A DNA stretch of 64,000 nt, from the NCBI RefSeq assembly GCF_000743575.1, contig NZ_JQGC01000002.1:180649-244648 (forward strand), in the 5' to 3' direction. Made by a program: the position numbers and the translations under genes. Below, piece after piece: positions 39,735-49,418 of this stretch. Numbering within the stretch: the stretch's first letter is position 1; each line of letters starts with the position of its first letter. This DNA is from Devosia riboflavina. GTDB taxonomy: Bacteria > Pseudomonadota > Alphaproteobacteria > Rhizobiales > Devosiaceae. The notes below the pieces were generated by a model. That model made no database searches and was not told the origin of the DNA. It saw only the letters and a program-made list of their open reading frames with translations.

Positions 39735-40305
39735 CGTATTGGTCTTTCTGGGATGGCGCTGCGTCTCGGCGCGCGCCTAGTCCATCAATCTGCACGCTGA
39801 CAAGAGTCAGAATGCCGTGACGGGCAAACCAGTGGATCAAAGACCGAAAATGTCGTCCGAACCGTTCTGGTCAGCCCTGCAGCTTGAGCCACAGGGCGAG
39901 AACGGGGCCATGCTGGCGATGATGAGTGAAATAGACCATGCATCCCTCCCCGCTTCGTGTTGGATGACGAAACAGACCTAATTCAGCGGGCGCATGAAAT
40001 CAAGCGTCAGGCGAGATAGAAAACAAGGCTCGCAAGCAGGGTCGCCCCAAAACGCGGGACGTGGAGTTGGGCCAGCCGGTACGCAATACTCAAAAATCCG
40101 GCTCTTGGCTCAACGCCAGCAGATGAACCGAAATGGGGCACTAAATACGCAATACTGGGCCCATTTCGGGTTCGCATACGGCAACTCCATACAAAAACCG
40201 TATGCCCGAACGCTAACAGCGTGCGCTTAAGAAAGTGCTTTCAAGAAGCAAACGAGGAGTAAACACACCGCCTCAAGTTGAAACGAGGCTTTACCGATTG
40301 CGCGC
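39735..40305. other. Leader and intergenic region upstream of the ABC-F gene
   Basis: About 570 bases. It holds a small leader-like ORF (39871-39939). It also holds two nested inverted repeats: CCGAAATGGG paired with CCCATTTCGG at 40130-40172, and GCATACGG paired with CCGTATGC near 40180-40206. The 11-mer TACGCAATACT occurs twice (about 40080 and 40146). A 78-codon plus-strand frame here has no supporting evidence. Confidence 0.5.
39871..39939 (-). CDS. Possible 22-aa leader peptide of the ABC-F gene
   Basis: The frame encodes MVYFTHHRQHGPVLALWLKLQG. GGAGGG lies 4-5 bases before the ATG, a much better ribosome site than most in the window. It ends 136 bases before the ABC-F start on the same strand. 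Antibiotic-resistance ABC-F genes are often controlled by ribosome stalling on a short leader ORF, so this placement is suggestive. No attenuator hairpin with a T-run was found downstream, so the mechanism is unproven. Confidence 0.4.
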   Translation of the reverse strand: MVYFTHHRQHGPVLALWLKLQG

Positions 40306-40623
40306 TCAGCCGGCCGGGCGGAGAGCTTTCTGGCCACGGATTCGATCGGCGCAGAAATCGAAGTCTATGAGATAGACCCACCCATCCTGCGTCGCGCGCA
40401 CCTGGATGCGTTTTTGATTGGCAACGTTGAGCGAGATATTGGTGTAGCCGCGACGCGCGATTGCTTCGCGGATCTGATGGTCCGTCAGGCAAATCGGAAG
40501 CTGGGGGTAGAAATCGCGCGGCTCGTCACCGAAATGAAAGCCGAAGCTGACCTGCGCCGAAGCCTGCACGGGAACCAGTGCCAATGCCGCCAGCATGACG
40601 CCCGCAAAAATCCTGTTGACCAT
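40306..40623 (-). CDS. Secreted conserved protein of unknown function
   Basis: A 105-aa exported protein. The signal peptide is about residues 1-23 (VNRIFAGVMLAALALVPVQASAQ). The mature part has a compact domain, CLTDHQIREAIARRGYTNISL followed by KRIQVRATQDGWVYLIDFDFCADRI, whose two Cys could form a disulphide. It resembles PepSY-like small domains of Rhizobiales, which are mostly uncharacterised. The ATG at 40623 is chosen because AGAGG is 9 bases from it, whereas it abuts the ATG at 40632. Confidence 0.75.
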   Translation of the reverse strand: MVNRIFAGVMLAALALVPVQASAQVSFGFHFGDEPRDFYPQLPICLTDHQIREAIARRGYTNISLNVANQKRIQVRATQDGWVYLIDFDFCADRIRGQKALRPAG

Positions 40624-40816
40624 GACTGCCATCCTCTTCGATCGAGCTTGCCCACCAAACGCTCATAGTGGGCTTTTGCTCCTGAACCCAGGATGAACCC
40701 CTGCCCGTTTCGCCCGGTTTCGGGGGAAAAACCAAGGCAAACCGCGCCTCAGCGCCGGTCTACGATATGCTAGAACATCTAGTGAACTGATTCGCAGAAC
40801 TATCGGACTCGATCGC

Positions 40817-42841
40817 ATGCAAGCAGACGATCTCTTTGGCGGCGGGGCTGAACGCCAGCCCCAAGAACCCAAGCCAGCCAAGGAAAAGCCAGTCGCCAAG
40901 GCTCCAGCGCCTTCGACCTCCGAAAGCTATGGTGCGTCCGATATCGAGGTGCTCGAAGGGCTCGAGCCGGTTCGGCGTCGCCCAGGCATGTATATCGGCG
41001 GTACGGATTCCAATGCCTATCATCACCTCTTTGCCGAGGTGATCGACAACTCCATGGACGAGGCCATTGCCGGCCACGCCACCCGCATCGAAGTGCATCT
41101 GGGCGCAGACGGATATCTGACCATCACTGATAATGGTCGTGGCATTCCGGTCGAGAAGCATCCGAAATTTCCGGGGCGGTCGACGCTGGAAATCGTGCAC
41201 ACGATCCTCCATGCCGGCGGCAAGTTCGATTCCAAGGCCTATGAGACGTCAGGCGGTCTACACGGCGTCGGCGTCTCCGTGGTCAATGCGCTTTCCGACG
41301 ACATGATCGTCGAGGTGGCGCGCGACCAGCAGCTGCACCGCATCATTTTCTCGCGCGGCAAGGTCGTTCAGGACGTCGAGAATGTCGGCCGGGTCCAAAA
41401 CCGGCGCGGCACATCCACGCGTTTCCACCCCGATCCGGAAATCTTTGGCGCTACGGCGCATTTCTCGCCGGGCCGCATCTATCGCATGACGCGCGCCAAG
41501 GCCTATCTCTTTGGCGGCGTGGAACTGCGCTGGAGCTGCGACGAAAGCTTGGCCAGCGACGACGTGCCGGCCAAGGCGGTGTTCCACTATCCGGACGGCC
41601 TCAAGGATTTCATGACGGCGCGGATCGAGGGCGAGACGCGGATCGTCGACGACATCTTTGCCGGCAAGACCGGGCGACCCGGCAGCCATGGCTCGGTGGA
41701 ATGGGCTGTGGCCTGGACTATCGAGGACGGCAGCGTTTCCTCCTATTGCAACACGGTGCCCACGCCCGATGGCGGTACGCACGAGGCTGGTTTGCGGCTG
41801 GTGCTGCTGCGCGGGCTCAAGAACTATGCCGAGCTGACCAAGAACAAGGCCGCAGCGACACTGACCGCGGAAGACGTGCTTGGGCATTGCAACGCCATGC
41901 TCTCCGTATTCGTGCGCGAGCCGGAATTCGTCGGCCAGACCAAAGACAAGCTGGCTTCGCAGGAAGCGACGCGCATTGTCGAAAATGCGCTGCGCGATGC
42001 GTTTGACCACTGGCTTGGCTCATCGCCGCAGCAGGCGGGGAAGCTGCTCGACTGGGCAGTCGAACGGGCCGAAGAGCGCCTGCGCCGTCGCAAGGAAAAA
42101 GAAATCGACCGCGCCAGCGCGACGCGAAAGCTGCGTCTGCCGGGTAAGTTGGCCGACTGTACGCAGAATGCGGCGCAGGGCGCTGAACTGTTCATCGTCG
42201 AAGGTGACTCGGCAGGTGGTTCGGCGAAGCAGGCGCGCAATCGCGCCAATCAGGCGGTGTTGCCGCTGCGTGGGAAAATCCTCAACGTGGCGGGTGCCAG
42301 CCGCGAGAAGATGGCGGCGAGCCAGCTGATTTCTGACCTCATCCAGGCCCTCGGTTGCGGTACGCGTGACCGCTATACCGAGGATGATCTGCGCTACGAC
42401 AAGATCATCGTCATGACCGACGCCGACGTGGACGGGGCGCATATTGCGTCGCTGCTGATCACCTTCTTCTTCCAGGAGATGCCGCGGCTGATCGAGAACG
42501 GGCACCTCTACCTCGCCCTGCCTCCGCTCTATCGCATCAGCCAGGGCGGCAAGACGCTCTATGCGCGCGACGACGCGCACAAGAACGAGCTGATGGCGAC
42601 GGAGTTTACCGGCAAGAGCAAGGCCGATATCACGCGCTTCAAAGGTCTTGGCGAGATGCCCTATGCGCATCTGCGCGAGACGACGATGTCGCCCAAAACG
42701 CGGACCTTGCTGCAGGTGAAGGTGCTGGATGATCATCAGGCGACCAAGACGACGGTCGACCGGCTGATGGGGACCAAGCCGGAGGCGCGGTTTGAGTTTA
42801 TTCAGGAGAATGCTGAGTTTGTGATGGATCTGGACGTCTAG
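40817..42841 (+). CDS. parE: DNA topoisomerase IV subunit B
   Basis: ParE (674 aa) is the ATPase subunit that, with ParC, decatenates sister chromosomes. A disordered N-terminal stretch (about 1-35) precedes the GHKL ATPase domain (EVIDNSMDEA and NGRGIPV, about 75-105; GGLHGVGVSVVNAL). The TOPRIM domain has LFIVEGDSAGGSAKQAR and DADVDGAHIASLL. The sequence GAGGKFDSKAYETSGGLHG-type region favours ParE over GyrB, and it lacks the gamma-proteobacterial GyrB insert. It stands alone on the plus strand. Confidence 0.93.
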   Translation: MQADDLFGGGAERQPQEPKPAKEKPVAKAPAPSTSESYGASDIEVLEGLEPVRRRPGMYIGGTDSNAYHHLFAEVIDNSMDEAIAGHATRIEVHLGADGYLTITDNGRGIPVEKHPKFPGRSTLEIVHTILHAGGKFDSKAYETSGGLHGVGVSVVNALSDDMIVEVARDQQLHRIIFSRGKVVQDVENVGRVQNRRGTSTRFHPDPEIFGATAHFSPGRIYRMTRAKAYLFGGVELRWSCDESLASDDVPAKAVFHYPDGLKDFMTARIEGETRIVDDIFAGKTGRPGSHGSVEWAVAWTIEDGSVSSYCNTVPTPDGGTHEAGLRLVLLRGLKNYAELTKNKAAATLTAEDVLGHCNAMLSVFVREPEFVGQTKDKLASQEATRIVENALRDAFDHWLGSSPQQAGKLLDWAVERAEERLRRRKEKEIDRASATRKLRLPGKLADCTQNAAQGAELFIVEGDSAGGSAKQARNRANQAVLPLRGKILNVAGASREKMAASQLISDLIQALGCGTRDRYTEDDLRYDKIIVMTDADVDGAHIASLLITFFFQEMPRLIENGHLYLALPPLYRISQGGKTLYARDDAHKNELMATEFTGKSKADITRFKGLGEMPYAHLRETTMSPKTRTLLQVKVLDDHQATKTTVDRLMGTKPEARFEFIQENAEFVMDLDV

Positions 42842-42865
42842 GCGTTCCGATCCTTTCACGAGCTC

Positions 42866-42986
42866 GATATCGCACCCTCCCCTTGACGGGGAGGGCTGGG
42901 GAGGGGTGCTCCCACGCTCGAACATTCGGGCTCCCTCCCCCCCCCCTCCCATCCTCCCCCGTCAAGGGGGAGGTGCCGGGCCGGTG
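42866..42986. repeat. Intergenic repeat (family F, C-rich variant)
   Basis: Inverted CCTCCCCTTGACGGGGAGG and CCCCCGTCAAGGGGGAGG arms flank a C-rich block with a run of ten C near 42937-42946. Compare 21098-21240. The long C run may also be a site of sequencing error. Confidence 0.65.
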
Positions 42987-43007
42987 GAGGAGGCCAGACG
43001 GTGCCTT

Positions 43008-43844
43008 TTACCGGTTCAGAATCCGACCGGCCAGCACATCGATCTGCATGCCATCGAAGGCGGGGGTCACGTTGGCCGGGGTGTTGGCATCCGTCTGGGC
43101 ATAGTCGAGGTCGATGTGCATGTCGGTCAGCACAGCCTGGCGGGGCTTATGGCGCTCGATGAGGTCGAGGGTTTCGGGCAAGCTCAGGTGGCTTGGATGC
43201 GGCGTCTGGCGGAGGGCGTCGATGATCCAGAGGTCGAGATCGGCCAGGTAGGGCTCAGCGCTTTCGGGGAAACCAGAGAGGTCGCAGCAGTAGGCGGTGC
43301 GGGCGATCTTGAAGCCGAGGGAGTCGATATCGCCGTGGTTCTGCAGGAAGGATTGGACTTCCAGCGTGCCGCCGGGGCCATCTACCGTAAGTAGCTGGCT
43401 GGGCTCGATAATGTGGGCGTTGAGGATCGGCGGATAAGCGCTACCGGGGGGCGTTGTGAAGCAATAGCCGAAGGCCTCGTTGAGGCGGTGGCCGCACTCT
43501 TTGGTGAAGTAGACGTCGACGCGGCGGCGGTTGTGGAGGGCTAAAACCCTAAGATCATCAATGCCATGGGTGTGGTCGGCGTGCTCGTGGGTGTAGAGCA
43601 CGGCGTCGACGCGGTCGACCTTGGCATCGAGGAGTTGTTCGCGGAGGTCGACGCCGGTGTCGATCAGGACGCGGGTGGGTTCGGTCTCGCCGTTGCGAAA
43701 ACCTTCGATGAGAAGCGCGCAACGGCGGCGGCGGTTTCGGGGGTTATGCGGATCGCAGATTCCCCAATCATTGCCGATGCGCGGCACGCCGCCGGAGGAA
43801 CCGCAGCCTAAAATGGTCGCGATGATCCGGTCGGGCGCGGGCAT
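43008..43844 (-). CDS. MBL-fold hydrolase, PhnP-like
   Basis: A 278-aa metallo-beta-lactamase fold protein. The metal site THEHADHTHGIDDLR (about residues 86-100) is HxHxDH, and ILGCGSSGGVPRIG opens the chain. Relatives include PhnP (phosphoribosyl cyclic phosphodiesterase) and tRNase Z-like enzymes. In many alphaproteobacteria this gene follows tatD and metG, as here. Its ATG overlaps the tatD stop as TAATG, so it is the last gene of the tmk-holB-metG-tatD operon. Confidence 0.87.
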   Translation of the reverse strand: MPAPDRIIATILGCGSSGGVPRIGNDWGICDPHNPRNRRRRCALLIEGFRNGETEPTRVLIDTGVDLREQLLDAKVDRVDAVLYTHEHADHTHGIDDLRVLALHNRRRVDVYFTKECGHRLNEAFGYCFTTPPGSAYPPILNAHIIEPSQLLTVDGPGGTLEVQSFLQNHGDIDSLGFKIARTAYCCDLSGFPESAEPYLADLDLWIIDALRQTPHPSHLSLPETLDLIERHKPRQAVLTDMHIDLDYAQTDANTPANVTPAFDGMQIDVLAGRILNR

Positions 43845-44623
43845 TATTTCACGCCGGATTTCGAGAAGAGACGGCCGAAGTTTGCGGTGGTCTCGGCGCC
43901 GAGTTGCTCGAGCGAAATGCCACGGAGATCGGCGACCTTTTCGGCGGTGTGGCGGACGAAAGAGGGTTCGTTCGACTGGCCGCGGTGGGGGATCGGGGCG
44001 AGGTACGGCGCGTCGGTCTCTACGATGTAGCGATCGGCGGGGACGATCTTGGCAACCTCTTGGATTTCCTGGGCATTCTTGAAGGTGACGATGCCGGAGA
44101 AGGAAATGTAGCCGCCCAGCGCCAGGGAGCGTTCGGCGAGATCGCGGCCGGCGGTGAAACAGTGGAGCACGAAGGGGAAGGCCCCTGCCCGGCTTTCTTC
44201 TTCGAGGATGTCAGCCATGTCCTCGTCGGCGGCGCGGCTGTGGATAACCAGTGGAAGACCCGTCTGCCTCGAGGCCGCGATGTGGCGGCGGAGGCCGGTG
44301 GCTTGGGCCTCGCGCGGGGCGTTGTCGTAGAAGTAGTCGAGGCCGGCTTCGCCGATGGCAATGCAACGGGGATGGGCACTTAGCCGGACAAGATCATCCG
44401 TTTGTATATGCAATTCCTGATCGGCATTGTGCGGATGCGTGCCGACCGAGCACCAGACGTTCGGGAAACGTTCTGCGAGTGCTGTGTATGTGGAAAAGTT
44501 ATCCACACGTGTGGAAATCGTCACCATTCCGGTGACGCCGACGGCGGCGGCGCGGGCCATGACGCCGTCGATATCAGCGGAAAGCGCCTCGAAATCGAGA
44601 TGGCAGTGGCTGTCGATCAGCAT
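43844..44623 (-). CDS. tatD: TatD family metal-dependent hydrolase/DNase
   Basis: A 259-aa TIM-barrel hydrolase. MLIDSHCHLDF at the start and TDAPYLAPIPHRGQSNEP near residue 205 carry the metal ligands. GEAGLDYFYDNAPREAQ is the typical third motif. Family members act as 3'-5' exonucleases or D-aminoacyl-tRNA hydrolases. It lies 3 bases from metG and overlaps the MBL gene, so it is part of the metG operon. Confidence 0.93.
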   Translation of the reverse strand: MLIDSHCHLDFEALSADIDGVMARAAAVGVTGMVTISTRVDNFSTYTALAERFPNVWCSVGTHPHNADQELHIQTDDLVRLSAHPRCIAIGEAGLDYFYDNAPREAQATGLRRHIAASRQTGLPLVIHSRAADEDMADILEEESRAGAFPFVLHCFTAGRDLAERSLALGGYISFSGIVTFKNAQEIQEVAKIVPADRYIVETDAPYLAPIPHRGQSNEPSFVRHTAEKVADLRGISLEQLGAETTANFGRLFSKSGVK

Positions 44624-44626
44624 GGC

Positions 44627-46177
44627 TTACTCGGCCGGCTTTTCGAGACGCGCGAAGACGCCTTGCGGTACCGGCAGGTCGGTATTGGTTAGCAGACTGT
44701 TAGCATTGAGCGCAGCAGACAGCGTCCGTTCGTCAGCAGGCACGGCCAACTGGTCGAGAAGGCGCGCAGCCGAGGCTGGAACGAAAGCGAGCATCGGGAT
44801 GGCGATGCGGCGAACCGTGTCGGCGGTGACGTAGAGAACCGTTGCCATGCGGGTCGGGTCGGTCTTCTTCAGCGCCCAAGGTTCCTGACCGGCAAAATAG
44901 TTGTTGGCCGACGAAAGGGCAGCGATGAGCGCGCCCGCGGCTTCGTGGACGAGTTGTTCGTCCATCGCCTTCTGTGCCGCTTCGAGCGCTTCGGTGACTT
45001 CGGCGATGATGGCGTTGTCGGCGTCGGTCAGGGTGCCGAGTTCGGGCACCTTGGCGTCGCAGTTTTTGTTGATCATCGAGAGCGAGCGCTGGGCGAGATT
45101 GCCGAGGTTGTTGGCAAGGTCGGCGTTGACGCGGTTGACCAGCTTCTCGTTGGAATAGTCGCCATCGTTGCCGAAGGAGACTTCGCGGAGGAAGAAGTAG
45201 CGGACGGCGTCGGGCCCAAAAGTTTCGACCAGAGCGAACGGGTCGATGACGTTACCGAGCGACTTGCTCATCTTCTGGCCGTCGACGGTGAGGAAGCCGT
45301 GGGCGAAGACGCGGTGCTGCACTTCGATGCCGGCGCTCATCAGGAAAGCGGGCCAGTAGACGGTATGGAAGCGGATGATGTCCTTGCCGATGACGTGAAG
45401 GTCAGCCGGCCAGAACTTCTTGAAGAGTTCGCTCTGCTCGTCGGGATAGCCGACGCCGGTGATGTAATTGGTCAGGGCGTCGACCCAGACATACATCACG
45501 TGGCCTTCGGCGCCGGGAACCGGGATGCCCCAATCGAAGGTGGTGCGGGACACGGAAAGGTCCTGCAGGCCGCCCTTTACGAAGGAGATGATCTCGTTGC
45601 GGCGCTCCTTGGGAGCGATGAAGTCGGGATTGGCTTCGTAGAGTGCGAGCAACTTTTCCTGATAGGCGGACAGGCGGAAGAAATAGGTTGGCTCTTCGAC
45701 CCATTCGACTTCGGCGCCCGAGGGGGCAAAGCGCTTGCCGTTCTTCTCGGTCAGCTCGCTCTCGTCGAAATAGGCCTCGTCTCGCACCGAGTACCAGCCC
45801 TTGTAGGTGGACTGGAAAATGTCGCCGTTGTGGCTCGCTTCCATCTTCTTCCAGATGGCCTGCGAGGCCTTATGGTGACGCTCTTCGGTCGTGCGGATGA
45901 AATCGTCGTTGGAGAGGTTCAGCGCCGCGGCGAGTTTCTTGAACTCGGCCGAATTGCGGTCTGCCAGTTCGCGGACAGGAATGCCTTCCTTGGCCGCGGT
46001 CTGAACCATCTTGATGCCGTGTTCGTCCGTACCGGTGAGGAAGTAAACTTCCCGGCCTTCAAGCCGCTTCCAGCGGGCGATGGCGTCGGTCGCGATCATC
46101 TCATAGGCGTGGCCGATATGCGGGGCGCCATTGGGATAGGAAATCGCGGTCGTGACGTAAAAGGGCTTGGCGGTCAT
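44627..46177 (-). CDS. metG: Methionyl-tRNA synthetase
   Basis: MetG (516 aa) charges tRNA-Met. The HIGH motif is PHIGHAYE (about 19-22) and the KMSKS motif is [13 protein letters not shown] (about 303). It lacks the C-terminal EMAP-like domain and the zinc knuckle inserts, as in other alphaproteobacterial short MetG. The start overlaps the holB stop by four bases (ATGA). It belongs to the tmk-holB-metG-tatD-MBL operon. Confidence 0.97.
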   Translation of the reverse strand: MTAKPFYVTTAISYPNGAPHIGHAYEMIATDAIARWKRLEGREVYFLTGTDEHGIKMVQTAAKEGIPVRELADRNSAEFKKLAAALNLSNDDFIRTTEERHHKASQAIWKKMEASHNGDIFQSTYKGWYSVRDEAYFDESELTEKNGKRFAPSGAEVEWVEEPTYFFRLSAYQEKLLALYEANPDFIAPKERRNEIISFVKGGLQDLSVSRTTFDWGIPVPGAEGHVMYVWVDALTNYITGVGYPDEQSELFKKFWPADLHVIGKDIIRFHTVYWPAFLMSAGIEVQHRVFAHGFLTVDGQKMSKSLGNVIDPFALVETFGPDAVRYFFLREVSFGNDGDYSNEKLVNRVNADLANNLGNLAQRSLSMINKNCDAKVPELGTLTDADNAIIAEVTEALEAAQKAMDEQLVHEAAGALIAALSSANNYFAGQEPWALKKTDPTRMATVLYVTADTVRRIAIPMLAFVPASAARLLDQLAVPADERTLSAALNANSLLTNTDLPVPQGVFARLEKPAE

Positions 46178-47199
46178 TGTGACTCTGTGGGGATGGCAGT
46201 CGTGTTTCGGTGCTTCCTTATGGCGTCGAACAGCACGGACAGCGTCTGCTTCATGTCGAGATTGACGCTATCGGCTTCGCTCAGAAGCGCATTTGCCTTG
46301 TCCCATAGGTCAGTTGCCGAGGCAAGCCGCAACCTCTCCCCCGGCTGCATTGCGGCATTGCGCGCCTCGTCGGAAAGCCAATCGAGGAGGATTTCGCGGG
46401 CGAAGGACATGTCCGGCCCTTGGGGATCGGAGCCGATGGCATCGGCCAGCGCGATGGCGGTGCCGGCGGGCAGGTTTTCGGGCGCTTGCAGCCAGGCGAT
46501 AAGCGCGCCGACGGGAGATTCCGGCGAGAGCGCCAGAGTTTCGAAGGCGCGGCGGGGACGGCCGCCGGCAAGGCCGAGGGCGCGTTGCAGGGTTTCCTCG
46601 TCGATGCCGGGCATGCTGCCGGTGACGATTTCGGCGACGTCGCTATCAGCGAGCGGACGCAGGGCCAGGTTGTGGCAGCGCGACTTGATGGTCGGCAGCA
46701 ATTGGCCAGGGCGATGCGAAATAAGAAGGAAAGTCGTATCGGCGGGCGGCTCTTCGAGGGTTTTCAGGAGCGCGTTGGCGGCCGAGGGATTGCAGTCATC
46801 GATGGAGTCGAGAATGGCGATGCGGTGGCCGGCGCGGCCGCGGGTGTGGTGCAGCGCGTCGCGGAGTTCGCGGACGTCTTCGACGCGGATGATCGTATAA
46901 AAACCCTTGGCGTCCTTGGGACGGCGGCGGAGGACGAAGAGGTTCGGGTGCGAGAGCGCCGTCACCTGTTCCTGCACGCGCTGGGGGCTTTCGTCGCCGG
47001 TGGCGAGGAGAATGGCGGCGGCCAGTTCGAAGGCGAAGGTGGCTTTGCCGATGCCCTGGGGGCCGTGGAGCATGATCGCCCCTGGCAGGCGGCGCTCGTG
47101 GAGCTGGGCAAGGATGGCCGCGCGGGCGGCGTCATGACCGATGGCACCGTGCCGTTCTTCGGGCAGCGGCAGGCCGGCAAGCGCATTGGGATCGGTCAC
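46174..47199 (-). CDS. holB: DNA polymerase III subunit delta'
   Basis: HolB (341 aa) is part of the clamp loader. The P-loop [17 protein letters not shown] has Lys-Ala where active clamp-loader ATPases have Lys-Thr/Ser. The central segment [26 protein letters not shown] (sensor and SRC-like region) and [17 protein letters not shown] are hallmarks. The position between tmk and metG is the classic one in this class. It overlaps both neighbours by four bases. Confidence 0.95.
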   Translation of the reverse strand: MTDPNALAGLPLPEERHGAIGHDAARAAILAQLHERRLPGAIMLHGPQGIGKATFAFELAAAILLATGDESPQRVQEQVTALSHPNLFVLRRRPKDAKGFYTIIRVEDVRELRDALHHTRGRAGHRIAILDSIDDCNPSAANALLKTLEEPPADTTFLLISHRPGQLLPTIKSRCHNLALRPLADSDVAEIVTGSMPGIDEETLQRALGLAGGRPRRAFETLALSPESPVGALIAWLQAPENLPAGTAIALADAIGSDPQGPDMSFAREILLDWLSDEARNAAMQPGERLRLASATDLWDKANALLSEADSVNLDMKQTLSVLFDAIRKHRNTTAIPTESQ

Positions 47200-47882
47200 G
47201 CGGGAATACCGGTCTGGAGCTCGGGGAATCGCGACTGGACGGTGTTCCAGATTTCGCGCTCAAGGCTTTCTTCGGCCTGATTGGCTGAGAGGACAACGCA
47301 GCGATCGGTGTTGTTGCGGGCGATGTCGAGGAAGCTGTCGCGCAGGCGCTTGTGCCAGTCGAGCTCTTCCTTTTCGAAGCGGTCGCCCGTCAGGGCGAGG
47401 CCATCTTCGATGGCGCGCTCGGCGACGCGCTTGAAGGCGGTTTCCGGATCCATGTCGAGGACGATGGTGAGATCGGGCGTGTGGCCATCGAGGGCGAGGT
47501 CTTCGAGAGCGTCGATGAGTTTTGAATCAACGCCGCCCGTGAGGCCTTGATAGGCGCGGGTGGAATCGCAAAAGCGGTCGGAAATGACCCAGGTGCCCTT
47601 GGCGAGATTGGGGGCGATCAGTCGGGTGACGTGATCGTAGCGGGCGGCGGCGAAGAGCACGGCTTCGGCCCCTGCCCCCCAGGCTTCGCTTCGGCCCTGC
47701 AGGATGAAGGAGCGAATGGCTTCGGCCTTAGGCGTGCCGCCGGGCTCGCGGGTGCGCACGGCGTCGACCGAAACATTGGCCAGATTGGCAAGCAGGCGTT
47801 TTACCTGGGTGGATTTGCCCACCCCTTCCCCACCTTCGAAGGTGATGAAGCGGGCCTGTCTGCGATTTGGCGCTTCGAGCAT
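47196..47882 (-). CDS. tmk: Thymidylate kinase
   Basis: Tmk (228 aa) phosphorylates dTMP to dTDP. The P-loop FEGGEGVGKSTQVKRL is at about residues 15-30. The substrate motif TREPGGTPKAEAIR and the DR motif SDRFCDSTRAYQG follow. The lid region is near 150. It is the first gene of the operon, preceded by a repeat-filled gap. Confidence 0.95.
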   Translation of the reverse strand: MLEAPNRRQARFITFEGGEGVGKSTQVKRLLANLANVSVDAVRTREPGGTPKAEAIRSFILQGRSEAWGAGAEAVLFAAARYDHVTRLIAPNLAKGTWVISDRFCDSTRAYQGLTGGVDSKLIDALEDLALDGHTPDLTIVLDMDPETAFKRVAERAIEDGLALTGDRFEKEELDWHKRLRDSFLDIARNNTDRCVVLSANQAEESLEREIWNTVQSRFPELQTGIPA

Positions 47883-47995
47883 GGGTGGGCTGATTCCTTG
47901 GTCCGGTTTCTTTTAGGTCAACTCGGGAGGTGGGGAAAGGTTTTGGAGGGGATTAGGCGGTGGGCGAAAACGAACAGATGTCCGTGTCGGAGACC

Positions 47996-48118
47996 TCATG
48001 GTGAGGTGCGGAGCGAAGCGTAGCCTCGAACCACGAGGGCGGGAGAGTGGAGGCATCGTGCCACGCCCTCGCCCTTCGAGGCTCCGCTGCGCTCCACCTC
48101 AGGATGAGGACTACTTGG
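47996..48118. repeat. Intergenic palindromic repeat, family C, copy 3
   Basis: The full palindrome as at 17182. It has CTCGAACCACGAGGGCGGGA on one arm, CCACGCCCTCGCCCTTCGAG on the other, and CACCTCAGGATGAGG at the end. Confidence 0.8.
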
Positions 48119-48159
48119 GTGCTGGCACTCGCGCCAGTTGCCCGCAGTTCTCGGCCGGC

Positions 48160-49302
48160 TCAAAGCCACCCGAGAGCCAACTGCTTCAGTGCATCCGTCG
48201 CGCGGCGCACGAGGTCGCCTTGCGGGACGTCTTCGGCGGCATAGAGGGGGGCGCTTTGGACGAGTTGGTCATTGCAGAAGACACGCAGTTCGGCGACCTG
48301 CTGGCCGGCTGCGACAGGGGGCAGCAGCGGGCCGACATAGTGGACGCTGGCGGAAAGGCAATCGCGGGAGCCGCGCGGCAGGTAAAGAGCGATTTCGCCA
48401 TTGCCGACGAGGCCGACATTGCCGCTTTCGCCGCCATAGACGTCGGCATAGGCGACGACGGCGCCATCGGGATAGGCTTCAAAACGCTCGAAGGCGCGGG
48501 AGCCCCAGGTGAGCAGTTTGCGGCCTTCTTCGGCGCGTTCGCGCATCGAACCGAGGCCGTGGACGACGGCGACGAGGCGGCGGTCGCCTTGGGCAGTGGA
48601 GATGACGGCGCCATAACCGGCAGCTTCGGTGTGGCCGGTTTTGAGGCCATCAACGCCGATGCCGACTTCGATGAGGGAATTGCGGTTGGCCTGCTTGATG
48701 CCGTTCCACTCCATCTCAGGCTCGGAGAAGTAGTGGTAATATTCGGGGAATTCGCGGATCAGGTAGCGGCCGAGATCGGCGAGATCCCTGGCGGTCGAAT
48801 ATTGATCGGGGTCCGGCAGGCCGGTCGGGTTCATGAAATGGGAGCCGTCGAGGCCGATATTGCGGGCCAGCTCGTTCATCATGGCGGCAAAGCTGCCTTC
48901 GGTGCCGGCGATGCCTTCAGCGAGGATGATGGCGGCGTCGTTGCCGGACTGGATGATGACGGAGCGGACGAGATCTTCGACGCGGATCTTTGAATTGAGA
49001 TCGGCGAACATGGTGGAGCCGCCGGAGGAAGCGCCGCCGGTGCGCCAGGCGTGTTCGGAGACGAAGAATTCGTCATTGAGATGGACGCGGCCGGAGCGGA
49101 CTTCGTTGAAGACGACGGCGAGGGTCATGAGCTTGGCCATGCTGGCCGGCTCGAGTTGCGCGTCGGCGTCCTTCTGGAAAATCACCGTGCCCGATTCATA
49201 GTCCATCAGCACCGCGAAGCGGGCGTTGGTCTCGAAATTGGCCTGCGCCAGCGCAGGATAGGCACTGGCGAAAGCGATGAGCAGGGCGAGCAGCAGTCTC
49301 AC
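48160..49302 (-). CDS. D-alanyl-D-alanine carboxypeptidase (PBP5/DacF type)
   Basis: A 380-aa exported penicillin-binding protein that trims the terminal D-Ala of peptidoglycan peptides. Starting at a GTG (AAGGT upstream), the signal peptide ends in ALAQ. The active-site triad motifs are SxxK (ASMAKLMT, about 52-59), SGN (QSGNDAAI, about 115) and KTG (GLKTGHTEA, about 215). The C-terminal PBP5_C domain lies at about 270-360. A TTG two codons earlier is open but too close to the ribosome site. Confidence 0.92.
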   Translation of the reverse strand: MRLLLALLIAFASAYPALAQANFETNARFAVLMDYESGTVIFQKDADAQLEPASMAKLMTLAVVFNEVRSGRVHLNDEFFVSEHAWRTGGASSGGSTMFADLNSKIRVEDLVRSVIIQSGNDAAIILAEGIAGTEGSFAAMMNELARNIGLDGSHFMNPTGLPDPDQYSTARDLADLGRYLIREFPEYYHYFSEPEMEWNGIKQANRNSLIEVGIGVDGLKTGHTEAAGYGAVISTAQGDRRLVAVVHGLGSMRERAEEGRKLLTWGSRAFERFEAYPDGAVVAYADVYGGESGNVGLVGNGEIALYLPRGSRDCLSASVHYVGPLLPPVAAGQQVAELRVFCNDQLVQSAPLYAAEDVPQGDLVRRATDALKQLALGWL

Positions 49303-49365
49303 GGGCAATACCTTGCGTTTCGGCCGTCCTGGCCGGATTCGGCTCGGCGATCGACCCTCTATTCC

Positions 49366-49412
49366 GGCATGTCTTTGTCCCGAAACCGGCGACCACTTTC
49401 GGGAGACATGCC
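49366..49412. repeat. RIME-like palindrome between dac and rlpA
   Basis: GGCATGTCT pairs with AGACATGCC, and inside it CCCGAAA pairs with TTTCGGG. The same TCCCGAAA core is seen after tig (36832). It resembles the rhizobial intergenic element RIME1 (from memory). It may act as a processing hairpin between the two genes. Confidence 0.6.
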
Positions 49413-49418
49413 CCTATT

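Noticed and set aside
40075..40160. Doubled 11-mer as a CRISPR or attachment-site signal
   Set aside because: Only two copies, irregular spacing, no cas genes, integrase or tRNA.
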